Below are positions 10,716 to 22,930 of a stretch of 64,000 nucleotides of DNA, in pieces. The stretch is from Datura wrightii (Eukaryota > Streptophyta > Magnoliopsida > Solanales > Solanaceae). A program made the position numbers and the translations under genes. The DNA lies in the NCBI GenBank assembly GCA_035772735.1, contig JASDFA010000027.1:37678001-37742000 (forward strand). The letters run 5' to 3'. The notes below the pieces were generated by a model that worked only from the letters and a program-made list of their open reading frames with translations, made no database searches and had not been told where the DNA came from. Within the stretch, counting starts at the first letter, position 1. Each line of letters opens with the position of its first letter.

Positions 10716-12298
10716 CTAGGTTGATAGCTCGAAACTAGGTCCAAGACTAGTCAGGGAAATCTAGCTGAAAGTACCCTAAGAGACTTATCAGACCAGTTTC
10801 TGAAACTAGGTTCTAGATTGGTCAGAGCTGCTTATCTGAAAGAGTCGTAACCGTCTAAGAACAAACTGTAAACTGAACTGGGGTCTTGGGGCTGGTCAAA
10901 GCTCTAAGTGTATATAAATGAAATGTCATGACTGCATAATGGACAAATAAACTATAATCTAGGTCTGATTCTAATAACTGAGAGGCACCACTAATACCTC
11001 GAGAAATTCTATAGTCAAACTGATCAGCTGACATTATTTTGGTTAACCCGGAGGTTTGCTAAGATCTGGTTGAGGCTAGGCCAACAATTCTAAGTAATAT
11101 AGAGTATATAGACTTTTTGACTAAATCTAACAAACATACATGTAACTGAATTTCTAACACCTACAATTATTATAGGAGCCCCTAACTCTGAAAGATGCAA
11201 GCAATTCTCAAGAATTCAACGCTTAAATAGGATTCTAATTTCTGATTTTCAAAAAGCTAGGACTAAATTTCTAATTCACTGTAACAAGAATCATTTTAGT
11301 TACAAACTGGTGGGAAATAGCTACAATTAACATAGGATAGGATTCCACATGAATTAATCAAAGAATGATAACAATATCTTCAATTAGCAAAATTAGGGCT
11401 AGGACTGAAAGTGAACAGAGAGAGAGTTTTGGGGGACGCAAGGGGAGAACAATCTCCTTGCTGAATTCCCACATACCTGTAGAAGAAACTCTGGTGAAAA
11501 TCCCTGAGAAAAACTGAGAAGAATATCAAACCCTTGCTCCTGCTCTGCTTTCAGAAAAGTTCTAACGTTCTGTTCTTGAGGGAGTTGAGAGAAATGAATG
11601 GAAAGGGTCGTTCTACCCCTTTAATTCCCTCTTGTATGAACCCAAGATGATGTGGTTTCAAGTTTAAAAAGCTGGAAAAATACTAAAATACCCCTAGCAA
11701 AAAGAACTAAAAACTACCCGACCCTAAAAAACGGATCTCAGGATGGGTCGTTGGTTCAAACAACGGCCCATTGAAAGTGTCGTTGGTACTGGTTTCTGAA
11801 GAAGACTTCATTGGAAAGACCCATGGGAGGATACAACGGTCCGTTGGAACAAAGAACAGGCCATTGACACCTTTCATTAGAACAGGTAGGAAAACTGGGC
11901 ATGGAGACAACAAGTCATCATAACGACTCATTGGAAGAACCAATGGGTCATTGTATCTGCTCGTGGTCCACGCTGCTGGGGTCTAGAACTGGAAGACGAG
12001 TGGTAGCAACCATGGGCCGTTGTTCCCTCTCATTTTCTTAGGGAAAGATTTGGTGATCTTCTTAACTCGGGATTCAACGGATGATAGGACGACTTGTTGT
12101 TATATTCAACGTGTCATCCTATGTCCTGTTGTTTCCCACTTGAAGAAACTTACTGTAACCCACGACCCTCTATAACAGTCCGTTGGTTCCACCAATGGTC
12201 CGTTGTGTGGGTCGTCTGAGACAGAAAATTTTTTTGGTTTTCCTATGATTTTTCATGCAACGTATGAATTTGGTCTAGAAATATTTCAGGGTATTACA
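10716..12298 (-). repeat. Element D 3' LTR (right part)
   Basis: Aligns with 35440-37037. It ends at ...gtattaca next to the PPT; on the minus strand the LTR begins TGTAATACCC. The stretch 11725-12215 carries many short CAACGG/CCGTTG inverted motifs. The left remainder of this LTR lies beyond element A, outside the window. Confidence 0.85.
11725..12215. repeat. Palindromic CAACGG/CCGTTG array in D 3' LTR
   Basis: Repeated 'caacggnccgttg'-type half-sites (for example 'caacggtccgttgg', 'caacggcccattg', 'cagtccgttggttccacc') in both orientations and irregularly spaced. The same array occurs in the other D LTR at 36460-36960. It lies in the U3 part of the minus-strand LTR. Confidence 0.65.
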
Positions 12299-12315
12299 AT
12301 ATCTCGCCCTTGGGA
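12299..12315 (-). promoter_or_regulatory. Element D polypurine tract
   Basis: On the minus strand a purine-rich CCCAAGGGCGAGATAT abuts the 3' LTR start TGTAATACCC. This is the expected place for the plus-strand primer. Confidence 0.6.
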
Positions 12316-12499
12316 TCATTGGTCCTCGATTGAAGACCAAAACTAGGAAAAGAGCTACGATTTCAAAAATTGAAACTATGAACTGATTTCTGAAGGAGTA
12401 ACTAACTCCAAACGGACCTAACCGTACTAACAGAGCTGATGCAACTAGGATGCACATAGGAAATCTAAATAGAGCTGATGAGTACGGACCTGAGTAGAG

Positions 12500-13979
12500 T
12501 ACTGAGAAGGGATTTAGTACCTGATTCAAGAACTGAACTAGGAGAGAACAAGTGAGGGTATCTAGAACTTCTTCATAAGAGAGACTATCCTTTATCTCCA
12601 CACTGTCCAATGGCACCACTGAAGTTGGATCACCAACGCACTTTTCAGTAGCAACACATAGAAGACTGGGTGCACGACTGCTAACTCTGAAGGTAACTCC
12701 AACTCGTAAGCTACCTTACCAATATGCCTCAGAATCCTGTAGCGTCCCACATAACTTCGACTAAGCTTTCCCTTATTCCAAGTCTCATCACCCCTTTCAT
12801 GGGTGATATTCTCAAAATAAACCCACTTATCAATTGTAAACTCTAATTCTCTTCTCTTCACATCAGCATACGATTTCTAACGACTCTGAGTTGTTTTCAA
12901 TCTTTCTCAGATGAGTTAAACTTTATGCATTGCCTCGTGAACTGAGTCTAGCCCTATTAGAGTAGCTTCACCAACCTCAAACCACCCTATAAGAGATCTC
13001 CACCTCCTACCGTATAATGCCTCAAATGGGGCCATCTGAATGCTAGAGTGGTAGTTGTTGTTGTATGCGAATTCGATGAGAGGAAAGTGGTCATCCCAAC
13101 TACTATTGAAATCGATTGCTATCCCTCAACATATCTTCTAGGGTTTGAATTGTCCGCTTATCTTGTCCATCGGTCTTCCGGTGAAAGGTTGTGCTAAGCT
13201 CGACCTGGGTACCTAGTCCTTGCTGAAAAGACTTCTAGAAGGAGAGGTGAATTAGGTACCTCTGTCTGAGATAATGGATAATGGCACCCCATGAAGTATA
13301 ACTAGTTCCCGGATATAAAGCCTAGCATAGTCCTCAGCTAATATGTGGTTTTGACTGGGAGGAAATGTGCTGACTTAGTCATTCAGTCTACTATCACCCA
13401 GATTGAATAATGTTGTCGATGAGTCCGAGGTAGACCTGTAATGAAGTCCATGTTTACTTCTTCCCACTTCCATGTAGGCATACTGATATCCTGAGTCATA
13501 CCTCCTGGTCTCTGGTGTTCCACCTTAACTTGCTAGCAATTCGGGCACTTGGCTACAAATTCAGCAATGTCTCTTTTCATGTCGTTCCGCCAGTAATTAT
13601 CCCACAGATCGCGGTGCATTTTTGTAGCACCAGGGTGAATGGAGTATCTCGAGCTGTTTACCTCAGCCAATATATGCTGTCTCAACTCACCAACATCTGG
13701 TACACACAATCTTCCCTGGTAACGGAGCACACCATCTCCCCTTTTGGAGAAAGCCTCAACCTCCTTTCTGAGAACTGCTTTTTTAAGTTTAAGTAGAACT
13801 GGATCTTCATCTTGTCTGGAATTAACTTCAACTACCAAGGATGAATCCGACCTACTTTGCATTACCACCCCACCTTTGGCTGAATCCACCAGCTGCACCC
13901 CTAACCGAGCTAGCATGTGAATATCCTTCGCCAACTCCTTTTTGCCTTCTTCTACAGAGGAGAAGCCTTTCACAAACAA
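12500..13979 (-). pseudogene. Element D integrase, broken; chromodomain core deleted
   Basis: Starts in DKKEL-like linker text (EEGKKELAKDIHMLARLG). Next come the HHCC region (SSRYSIHPGATKMHRDLWDNYW ... CPNC), a DDE core with many stops and frameshifts, and the C-terminal module (WNKGKLSRSYVGRYRIL, VAYELELPSELAVVHPVFYV). The catalytic Glu is Lys here (GQDKRT, 13157-13159). After KDSLSYEEV the text jumps to the sequence that in element F follows the chromodomain (ccctcacttgttct...), so about 120 bases of chromodomain are missing. Not functional. Confidence 0.85.
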
Positions 13980-14690
13980 TTGATAATAACCTGCTAGCCC
14001 AAGAAACTCCTGATTTCAGTAGGAGAGGTAGGTCTAGGAAAATCCTTCACTGCTGCAATCTTATGAGGGTCTACTTGTATTCCTTCACCCAAGACCACAT
14101 GACCTAAGAAAGTCACAGACTTTAACCAAAATTCGCACTTGCTGAACTTGGCGAATAACTGGAAGTCCCTGAGTGTCTATAATGCTAATCTTAGGTGATT
14201 GGCATGCTCTTCCTCATTTCTGGATTATACTAGAATTTCATTGATAAATACAATGCCGAACATGTCCATATACTCCTTGAAGACTCTATTCATTATATCC
14301 ATGACGGCTGCTGGGACGTTTTTTAATCTGAAGGACATCACCACAAACTCGTAGTGAACATACCGAGTTTTGAAAGTTGTTTTCGGTATGTCACACTCTA
14401 TGAATCTTAGCTGATGATACCCCAACCTGAGATCTATCTTGGAGAAATAGCTGGCTCCCAGAAGTTAGTCGAACAGGTCATCGATTCTAAGTAGGGGATA
14501 TCTATTCTTGACTGTGACTTTGTTCAACTGATGGTAATCTATGCACATTCTGAGGGTACCATATTTCTTACGCACAAATAACACTGGATCACCCTAGGGA
14601 GAGATGATGGGTCTGATAAAACCCTTGTCAAGAAGATCCTTTAACTACTCCTTCAACTCCTTAAGCTCAGTTGGAGACATTTTGTAAGGA
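13980..14690 (-). pseudogene. Element D reverse transcriptase, broken, fused to integrase without RNase H
   Basis: RT motifs RMCIDYHQLNKVTVKNRYP, SKIDLRLGYHQLRF and YVHYEFVVMSFRLKN are legible. The catalytic motif reads VFINEILV, so both aspartates of the usual IDD are replaced. Translation then passes through GHVV and FLGLAGYY, and after FVKGFSSV goes straight to integrase linker text. The RNase H domain, about 450 bp in element F, is absent. Several stops are present. Confidence 0.85.
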
Positions 14691-15230
14691 GGGATGGAGA
14701 TGGGCTGAATATCTAGGATGAGATCTACTCCAAAGTCTATTTCCCATTCAGGGGGAACTCCAGGAAGATCCTCAACAAAATCATCTAAGAACTCGCTGAC
14801 CACAGAAACTAACTGAATGGTTGGGGTCTTAGAGTTGGAATCCTTGACCCGAACCAGATGATAAATACATCCCTTGGAAATGATTTTTTGGTTCTTAAGG
14901 TAGGAAATAAACCTACCCTTAGGCACTGAACTGCTGCCCCTCCATTCTAACACTAGCTCATTTGGAAATTGGAACTTGAAAACTCTAGTTCTACAATCAA
15001 CTGAGGCTTAGCAGGAGTGTAGCCAATCTATGTCTAGAATAAGGTCAAAGTTGACCATGTATAACTCTACAAGATAAGTAGGAATAACTTTATTCAGGAC
15101 TGACACTGGGCAGTTTCTATACAACCTGCTGGCTCTAACTGACTCACAACCTAGGGTGGAGGCTGAGAATGGTTAGGAGAGGACCTCTAGACTGATGTTG
15201 AGACTAACATATCAGTAACTATGTCAGGTG
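14645..15230 (-). pseudogene. Element D protease and RT linker, broken
   Basis: The legible part includes a decayed protease C-terminus, then LEWRGSSSVPKGRFISYLKNQKIISKGCIYHLVRVKD, EDLPGVPPEWEIDFGVDL and PISIPPYKMSPTELKELK, as in chromovirus pol between protease and RT. The catalytic DSG/DPG region itself is too decayed to see. Stops and frameshifts are frequent. Confidence 0.7.
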
Positions 15231-15474
15231 AGTTTTCGTGATCCTAACGGGAAGATAGAGTATAGAAACGATTCTAGCGCTGACCGCCATCTGTACCTGA
15301 TGTGTTGGCCTACTGAGATGGTCAGCCTGGTGGGGTTGATGATGTGGTAGATTGTGATCTCCTTCGCCCTGTTGATGGGCACTCCCTAAGCCTATGTCCA
15401 AGCTATCAACACCCAAAACAGCCCTCTTTGCCCAGAAGGCACTCAATATCCTTTAGTTTTTCGACCTCAATATG
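15231..15474 (-). other. Element D decayed gag-protease junction
   Basis: No convincing motif in any frame. By position this should hold the nucleocapsid tail and protease start of D. Only scattered text remains. Confidence 0.4.
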
Positions 15475-16020
15475 CTAGGCATAGACAATCAGACTGGAGA
15501 GATCCATGTCTCTAATCAGCATTGTTTTTCTACACTCCTTAAGTACCAGGTTCGACACTCCGTTCACGAATTTCAACATGTGATCCCTTGGCTTGGCTAC
15601 CATCTCCAGAGCGTACTTTAATAGCCTGGTAAACTCCAGAGCATACTCCTCCACTATTCTATTTCCTTGCCTCAAGTTCTTAAACTCCTCTATATTGGCC
15701 TCCTTAAGCTCTCGAGGGAAAAATCTTTCCAGAAAGGCTTTGTTGAACTCCTCCCACTCAACTGGTCCTGCTTCCACTGGTCTCCCCTCCTTCCACTGCT
15801 CATACCAGACCTGGGCTACCATTTTAAGCTGGTAGGTAGCTAGGTCGGCACTCTTGGCGGAGCCAACACCCATAATACAGGTAATCTTCCTAATTTTATC
15901 CACGAACTCTTTGGGGTCCTCCCCTACTTTGGATCCCTAAAATGATAGAGGGTTCGTTCGAGTGAAATCCCGCACCCCTGCAGCTGCAGCAGACCCATTG
16001 ATGTTCATCGGCAACACCTA
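15475..16020 (-). pseudogene. Element D gag, broken
   Basis: A Retrotrans_gag-type core: GEDPKEFVDKIRKI, WYEQWKEGR, WEEFNKAFLERFFPRELKEANIEEF, VEEYALEFTRLLKYA. It ends at a stop after SSLIVYA. It resembles element F gag (WFKQWRDSR ... FLDKFFPREMRELKATEF). The N-terminus and zinc knuckle are not legible. Confidence 0.8.
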
Positions 16021-16380
16021 CTAGTTCACCTGGTTGGTGACTGTTTGGGCCAGCAATTGGATGGCTGCCCTAAAATTAGCGGTAGATATGGAATCATCTT
16101 GAGGAGTTACTAGGGCTGGTGGGGCAAGTCTGTTGGCATTATTGGCCCTTTTTCCGTTACAGCGTCTAGGACGTATAGTTCACTGAAACGAAATAGAGCA
16201 TGAGTTAGAAGAGTGTTTCTGAAATTGAACTATAACGCACGATAAGGAGTATGAGCAAAAGGGAGTTTTCCTAATAACATCTTGTAGCCTCCTCATCATA
16301 AGTGTGGCGCGCTTTACACCCATGAAAAGGACTCTACTCGATGTGTCTTTCAAATTTTCTGAGGATACTCTAAACCTAGT
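16021..16380 (-). other. Element D 5' leader with decayed gag N-terminus
   Basis: Between the gag core and the PBS. No intact frame. The sequence near 16300-16380 ('gaggctac..', 'tttcatgggtg'-like on the minus strand) matches the leader type seen in F just after its PBS. Confidence 0.5.
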
Positions 16381-16392
16381 GCTCTGATACCA
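16381..16392 (-). promoter_or_regulatory. Element D primer binding site (initiator tRNA-Met)
   Basis: The + strand gctctgatacca equals the 3' end of plant initiator tRNA-Met; the minus strand TGGTATCAGAGC is the PBS. It lies four bases from the LTR edge at 16397. Confidence 0.9.
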
Positions 16393-16396
16393 AGTT

Positions 16397-17282
16397 TGTC
16401 ACGCCCCGAGTCTACACCCTGGACGGAACACAGCACTTGCAGTCACAAGTAACCCCAAGTCAACCCTTGGTCTATCATACACTGGTATTCTGAGTAAAAC
16501 ATGCATAGCAAAAGCTTTGAAATAACACATAATAGCATTTATAAAAATTAAAACTAAACATAGAACTTAAAATATCTGGGAATCAGAAATCAAGTCCGTG
16601 TCTAAAAGCCATCTAACTGAGGAGTTGCTGGGACAAGCTCCCAGCTAACTCTAACTATAACTAAAAATGATAAAGAAAATTGAATGAATGAAATAACTCC
16701 CTCGGAATATGAGGACTCACACAGCTGCTTTTGATAGAGAGATCCGAATGAATTGGCTAACAGCGCTGGGTCTGAGAACCTACGACTGTATCATGAAACG
16801 ATACAGCATAAAAGTATGTGTCAGTACTTTGAATGTACTTAGTAAGTGAGAGAAGCATAATGATAAATATATAGATAACTGAACTGAAAAGACATGCAAT
16901 GACCAACTGCTAACTGAACTGAACAATCTGTAGTAAATTGAGATGGTCAAGATGACCCAGTCTGGTGGTCAATGACATGCCCTAAGTCTGAAAGTTCTGA
17001 GTTTCAGATACTGTACTAAACTGAGCTGACCTGCTAGGGTTGAAACTAAATTAAGCTGCTTATTCTGATATTGGACTGGACTGACTAGTGGGAGAGTCTA
17101 TAAGCGACATATAACCACGTGAGCTAGACGTGGATTCTGATGTATACATCCCACTGGTAGGACCCAATATACCTTGTCAGGGTATAAAGGCATGAACTTG
17201 GTGATCACAAAATTATGGGGCCATTTAGGCCAATAATCTGTAACTGTAACCTACGCTGGCAACATAGTTCTAGGAACCTGGG
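16397..17282 (-). repeat. Element D 5' LTR (left part)
   Basis: Begins TGTCACGCCCCGAG on the + strand and aligns with the start of solo LTR E (41341 onward). It is cut at 17282 by element B; the remainder resumes at 35380. CTGGG (17278-17282) and CTGCG (35375-35379) are B's target duplication with one mismatch. Confidence 0.88.
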
Positions 17283-19972
17283 TATAACACCTCAGAAAAT
17301 TTTTGGTAATCATTTGATGTTTTTATGCTAGGTCAAGAAAGTACGGGCTGTATATTCGTCGTAGCTGACAAGGGAAATGTGTAAGATAAAAAAATCAAAG
17401 AGTATGTGAAGTTCATAAGTAAGGGTCAACTTTGAAAGACCATATCTCATAATATATAATGAATTACAAGCCCCACAATCTATCCAATTAAAGATATTTG
17501 AGTGTAGTTTTGAGAACATCAAACCGCTTGTCAATCAAAATTTGGAGTAAGAAGTTATGGGCATTTTACCGAAGCATCGCGAGAGGTGAAGCGGGCATGA
17601 CGCCCTAGCGCCTCCACCGCCCTATTTACTTAAAATATGATTTTTCACTTGTAGAAAACATTTTCAGCTAAATCTAAATCGACCATCTTACTAAGGATTC
17701 CATTTCTCTCTCAATTCCAGCAGCTAGGACAAAGAAAATCAAGGAGGAACATCAAGCAAAGTTCAAGAAAATCACAAGATAAGTTGAGATTACCTTGCCT
17801 AGTATGTTAGGGGCTGTTTTGGAGCTCGTTTTGGCAAGGTTTTGAAGAAGTTTTTATGCGTTTGAAAATCTATTTGGACTTCCTATATATCCTTCTTTGA
17901 GTAGGTGTTGAAATCAGGAGAAAAGGTAAGGAATTTTCCCCTTTTAAACCTCTAAAATTGCAAAGCGAAAATCTGAAAATTGGCAGCTAAGTGAGCTACC
18001 GATGGATTGTTTGTTAGCTGAGTTTTGCTCGTTTTCCTTAGGCTTTTTGGCTGTTTCTTTTGCTGGAATTATACTTCATATTGAGGGGTAGAATTACAGA
18101 AAAAATAAGGTAAAATTTCCCACTTGTTTCTCCCTCAAAAGTTAGTGAAAACTAGTTGAGAAAATGGCTAAATGTTGTTGATGTTGCCGTGTGCTGTTGT
18201 TGCTTTTCTGACTGCCTCTGGTTAGTTATTTTGGCTGCATTTTTTGCTATAAATTAAGCTTGTTGTTGGCCTATAAATCCAGTGGATTAAGGAGGTTGAA
18301 GGTTGATCATTGAGATAGGAAATTGGCTAGAGAAAAGTTCATTGGAGAAAGGTATGTAAGGCGCCCCTCTATTATTTTTTTAAGCACGATTCGTGTGTTG
18401 TGAATCAAATGAGACAGCAAACCTATTTAAAAGTCTTGAAGTAGTATGTTAAGCTTCATTTAAGCTTTAAAGTTTCATGTTTTATTGAGGATAAATGTTA
18501 AGATTATGCCTAGCTGAAGTGAGACATCTAAAGTGTGATATTGTGTTGATTGTTGTCGTAGTTGTACATTGAGTTGGAGACCCCTCTGTGTATATATATT
18601 TCATGTTAAATGCATTTAAAGGTCTGGTTGTTAACTGAAATTGGTGAAAGAGCCAAGATGAGGACGTGTAAATGATTTTAAGCCATGTAAAGACGTCACA
18701 AGCTAATGAGGGTAAACCAGCTTATCGAATTAGGATTACCTGGTTATGGTTGTCCTTTATCTTATGTTTATGTAATGAAATATGTTAGGCCAAGGGGAGA
18801 TCTCATAATCCCATTCCCTTAAGCCGAACGACAAGCTAGCGAGTTTCTGAGCTCTAATGTCCCTTGAACACGATCTATAAATTTTGTTGAAACTCATAGG
18901 TCATCTGTAGTTCCTTATGATTTATACAAGTTTTTAATACATGCATTTATGTTCTATTTCTATATTAACATGTTATATGTACTCAGTTCCAGTTATGCAT
19001 TACGAAGGAGGCCTATGCAGGCCACATGTTTAGTATTCATCATTTCTATGTTGTACGTATTGAGCTGGTCCAGTATAAGCCATATCGGCTCTACTTATGA
19101 TTTTGTCTAAGATTTATTGATTTTACCCTAGTGTGGTACACCGGCTGGAGGTCTTATTATTTTACCCTGGTATGGTACACCAGCTGGATGGATTTTACCC
19201 CAATATGGTACACCAACTGGAGGCATTTTTATTTTTACCCCGGTGTGGTACACTAGCTGAACGAATTGTACATAGATTTTATGGTCGGCTGTCTGTTGAC
19301 ATTTCAGTTATAGTCTTTGTTGTGTATTAGATGGTTGCATTTACACTTCAATAATGAGTTATTGTTAGATTTCTGTTTTCAGAATTCCAGGTTGTTACTA
19401 CTCCTTATTTCTGGCCTAGTTATCATTTTTATCTTACATGTTTACAATTTTCAGCCTTACATACCAGTTCATTTTATTCGTACTAACGTCCCTTCATCTT
19501 GGTACCCTTCCTGCAATCGTGCTCCAGGTACAGGCCGAGGCTTAGATCATCGGATGTAGTAGGAGCCAGATTTCAGCAGAATAGTGGTATGCTCCTCTCT
19601 TCCAGGAGCCATGTCCTAGGTTGGACTATTTTTTAGTTTTGTGTACATCATGGGTAGGTCGTCGCCCTGTCCCGTGCACTTTAGTTTGTTTACTCTGTAG
19701 AGGCTGATGTGGACTAGTTTGTATAGTAGTGTTGGTTGTGTAGTCGTATTGGTTTTTCATTGCTTTGCTTAGCTTTATTGTAGCCTTGTCAGCTTTCCAG
19801 GTTGCATATTTATAATCGTCAAGGAATTATTGGCCTAGTATTTATCTTGGTTGGTTGTGATAGGTGGCTTGGTCAGCCTTAGTGTTACATTTATAGATGT
19901 TATATAGCCGACTTCTTGATTGACCATGAATTGAGTGGCAGTTGCGCCCTACCCTAGTTCTGGGTTGTGACA
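17283..19972 (+). repeat. Element B 5' LTR
   Basis: 2690 bp, starting TATAACACCTC and ending ...GGGTTGTGACA. Its copy is at 32658-35374. Both copies start TA rather than TG. Near 19125-19265 it holds four 'ggtgtggtacaccggctgga'-type repeats of about 35-50 bp, matched at 34540-34680 in the other LTR. No coding content. Confidence 0.9.
19125..19265. repeat. Short tandem repeats in B LTR (GGTAYACC palindrome units)
   Basis: Four imperfect copies of 'ttttaccc.ggtatggtacaccagctgga' in 140 bp. Each has the palindromic core GGTACACC/GGTGTGGTACACC. The same block is at 34538-34680 in the 3' LTR, so it predates the insertion. Confidence 0.75.
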
Positions 19973-19976
19973 GACT

Positions 19977-19988
19977 TGGTATCAGAGC
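19977..19988 (+). promoter_or_regulatory. Element B primer binding site (initiator tRNA-Met)
   Basis: TGGTATCAGAGC, four bases after the LTR end. Complementary to the 3' end of initiator tRNA-Met. Confidence 0.92.
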
Positions 19989-20179
19989 GAAGTCATTTCC
20001 TAGGGAGTCCACAAATCCGTGTCTAGTACAGTCTTGCTTATGGGTATTTTGTGCACCGTACTCATAATCAGGAGGCTACATGACATTTAGGAATTGTTTC
20101 ACTTATTTTACTAATAGTTCGTGCTATAGGTCGAGCTCATAAGTACTGTGATATCTAAATAATGTTATTGTTTCAGAGT

Positions 20180-21574
20180 ATGCCTATGACAAGGAAGATG
20201 ACTACAAGGTTGATTGACACAGCCGTTGGGGAGGGTACTAGTCTCCCTCCAGTGGATCAGAGAGAAAGGTCCGAGGCTCAGAGTGAATCTCCTGCCCCAA
20301 GTATTACAGTTCCTCCCGCACCGGCCAGAGCAATGGCAGATAGACTTCCAGCTCCTCCCGCACCAGCAGTACTTGAGGGTAGTAGAGTGGTAGACCCTCC
20401 CACGCCTGTGGTACATCCAATTGTTCCGGAAGGACAGGGTCTTGAGGGAGCTGTTCAGCTGATGGCTCGTTTATCCACAGGTCAAGACATTGGAGGCAAT
20501 GGAGAGACAGAGGCCAGACAACTGAGAGTTCCAGGGCCCACGAGTTCTTCAGTTTGAGCCCTCCTATATTCACCAAAACAGACCCGAGCGAGGATCCTCA
20601 AGACTTTATCGATAAGACTTATAGGGTGTTAAAGGTGATGTGAGCTACAATGACTAAGGAAGTAGAGTTGGGGGCCTTCAGACTACGTGATATGGCCATA
20701 TTGTGGTATGAGGCTTGGGCTTGATCTGTAGGAGCCGATGCACCACCAGCTGAGTGGGAAGAGTTATTCGAGGACTTTATGCACCACTATCTACCTCGAG
20801 AGTTTCGACAGGCTCGAGTTGAGCAGATTTTGCACCTAAAGAAGTATGAGTGTGCGTGAGTATTGTCTTCAGTTTAATTCTCTTGCCAGGTATGCTCCTC
20901 ACATGGTTCAGAAGATGGAGGATAGAGTTTATCGGTTCGTGTTGGGGTTGGGGCTTCATATAGCTCGAGATTGCTTGGGGGTATCTACTCAAGAGCACAT
21001 GGACGTTTCACAAATTCAAGCTTTCTCCTAGAGGGCAGAGGATTTGGTTCATCAATTACGGGATACTCAGAGACAGCAGGAGCAACGAAAGAGAGCTAGG
21101 ACTATGGGTCCTTACAGAGCGCCGTAGGGTGACCCAGGGGCTTAGTCATCCAGGCAGTCAGTTAGGCCAATAGGGAGTGGCCCACCTTAGTTTCAGGGAC
21201 AGAGAAGGGACCAAGGCCTAGCTCCATCTAGCTCTCGACAACAGGAGCGGGCGGGGTAAAGGAGACCACCATTGCTGCCTTGTCCCCAGTGTGGGAAATA
21301 TCATTTAGGTCAGTGTCATCAGGGGCAGAATGTATGTTATCATAGTGGACAGCCAGGGCACTTTATGAGGGATTGTTCAGATAGGGTTGAGGCGGATCAG
21401 GAGAGATCAGCGGTTGCTTCGTCATCCTCCGTTTGACCTCCCAGACCTGATCCCCAGCAAGCAATAGGCCGTGGCAGAGGCAAAGGGAGAGAGGCTTCTA
21501 GTTCTATGGCAACCCAGAATCAATTTTATGCTTTGGGCGGTCGACAGGACTAGGAGGCCTCACGTGATGTTGTT
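20180..21574 (+). pseudogene. Element B gag, broken
   Basis: Probable start MPMTRKMTTRL at 20180, then a Pro/Ala-rich N-terminal part. The gag core has FTKTDPSEDPQDFIDKTYRVLK, ILWYEAWA, WEELFEDFMHHYLPREFRQARVEQ and VREYCLQFNSLARYAPHM. A nucleocapsid tail carries CPQCGKYHLGQC followed by CYHSGQPGHFMRDC, whose second knuckle Cys is Ser (about 21335-21376). Several stops are present, including TAG at 21029-21031, and frameshifts near 20557 and 20860. Confidence 0.87.
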
Positions 21575-22139
21575 ACAGGTACTTTGATTATTTATTCTTG
21601 TGCAGTATATGTCTTACTTGATCCTGGTTCTACACTCTCTTATGTCACACCATTGGTTGCGAGTCAGTTTGAGACAGTCCCTGAGTTATTATCTATACCA
21701 TTTGTTGTTTCTACGCTAATTGGCGAATCTGTGTTCGCTAGACGAGTTTACCGAAACTGCATAGTATTGGTATGTGATAGATCAACCTTAGCAAATCTAG
21801 TTGAGCTTGAAATGGTTGATTTTGATGTCATTTTGGGTATGGATTGGTTGGCGGCATGTTATGCTAATGTTGATTGCAGAGCTAAGGTTGTCAGATTCAA
21901 TTTCCCCGGTGAGCCAGTCCGGGAATGGCAAGATGATGTCGCTATGCCTAAAGGTAAGTTTATTTCATACCTTAAGGCTCAGAAGTTGATATCCAAAGGT
22001 TATATTTCTCATTTTGTTTGGGTAAGAAACTTGGAATATGAGCCTACGACTGTCCAGTCAATTCCTATTGTAAATGAGTTCCCTGAGGTCTTTCCAGAGG
22101 ATTTGCATGGAATTCCTCCTGAAAGGGAGATAGATTTTG
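21575..22139 (+). pseudogene. Element B protease and linker
   Basis: An aspartic protease with active-site text VLLDPGSTLSYVTP, followed by VDFDVILGMDWLAACYANVDC and the linker KGKFISYLKAQKLISKGY. This stretch is open for about 230 codons (21584-22300), the longest undamaged part of B pol. It is not functional as part of a polyprotein, because gag before it and RT after it are broken. Confidence 0.87.
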
Positions 22140-22930
22140 CTATTGATCTACTTCCAGGTACTCAGCCTATATTGATCCCTCCTTACAGAATGACTCCAGC
22201 AGAGCTAAGGGAATTAAAGGATCAGTTGAAAGATCTGCTCGAGAAGGGATTCATTCGACCTAGTGTATCGCCTTGGGGTGCACCAGTGCTCTTTGTGTGA
22301 AAGAGATACGGGTTGTTAAGAATGTGTATCGACTATAGGCAGCTAAATAAAGTTACGGTTAAGAATAAGTACCCACTTCCAAGGATTGATGACCTTCTTG
22401 ATCAGTTACAAGGTGCCAGATGCTTCTCAAAGATTGATTTAAGATACGGGTACCATCAGTTACGGGTTAGGGAAGTTGATATCCCCAAGACTGCCTTCAG
22501 GACTAGATATGGCCATTATGAGTTCTTAGTGATGTCATTTGGGCTTACTAATGCCCCAACAGCTTTTATGGACCTGATGAATGGCGTGTTTAGGCCTTTT
22601 CTTGATGTATTTGTGATCATCTTCATTGATGATATTCTAATTTACTCGCGATCCGAGGCTGAGCATGCAGGTCATTTGAGAGTAGTATTACAGACTCTAC
22701 AGGAGCACAGGTTATATGATAAATTTTCTAAATGTGAGTTTTGGCTAACATCTGTGGCTTTCCTTGGTCATGTAATTACAGCTGAAGGTATAAGAATGGA
22801 TAGTCTGAAGATAGAGGCAGTAAAGACTTGGCCCATACCCTTGAATCCTACAGAGGTTTGCATCTTTCTGGGGTTAGCAGGTTATTATCGCCGATTTGTG
22901 GAGGTTTCTCTACTATCGCTGCACCATTGA
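22140..22930 (+). pseudogene. Element B reverse transcriptase, broken
   Basis: RT from PPYRMTPAELRELKDQLKDLLEKGFIRP through RMCIDYRQLNKVTVKNKYPLPRIDDLLDQL, KIDLRYGYHQLRVRE and the intact catalytic motif IIFIDDILIYSRS to FLGLAGYYRRF. A stop at about 22298 (Arg-type codon to TGA) and a frame change near 22900 interrupt it. Confidence 0.9.
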
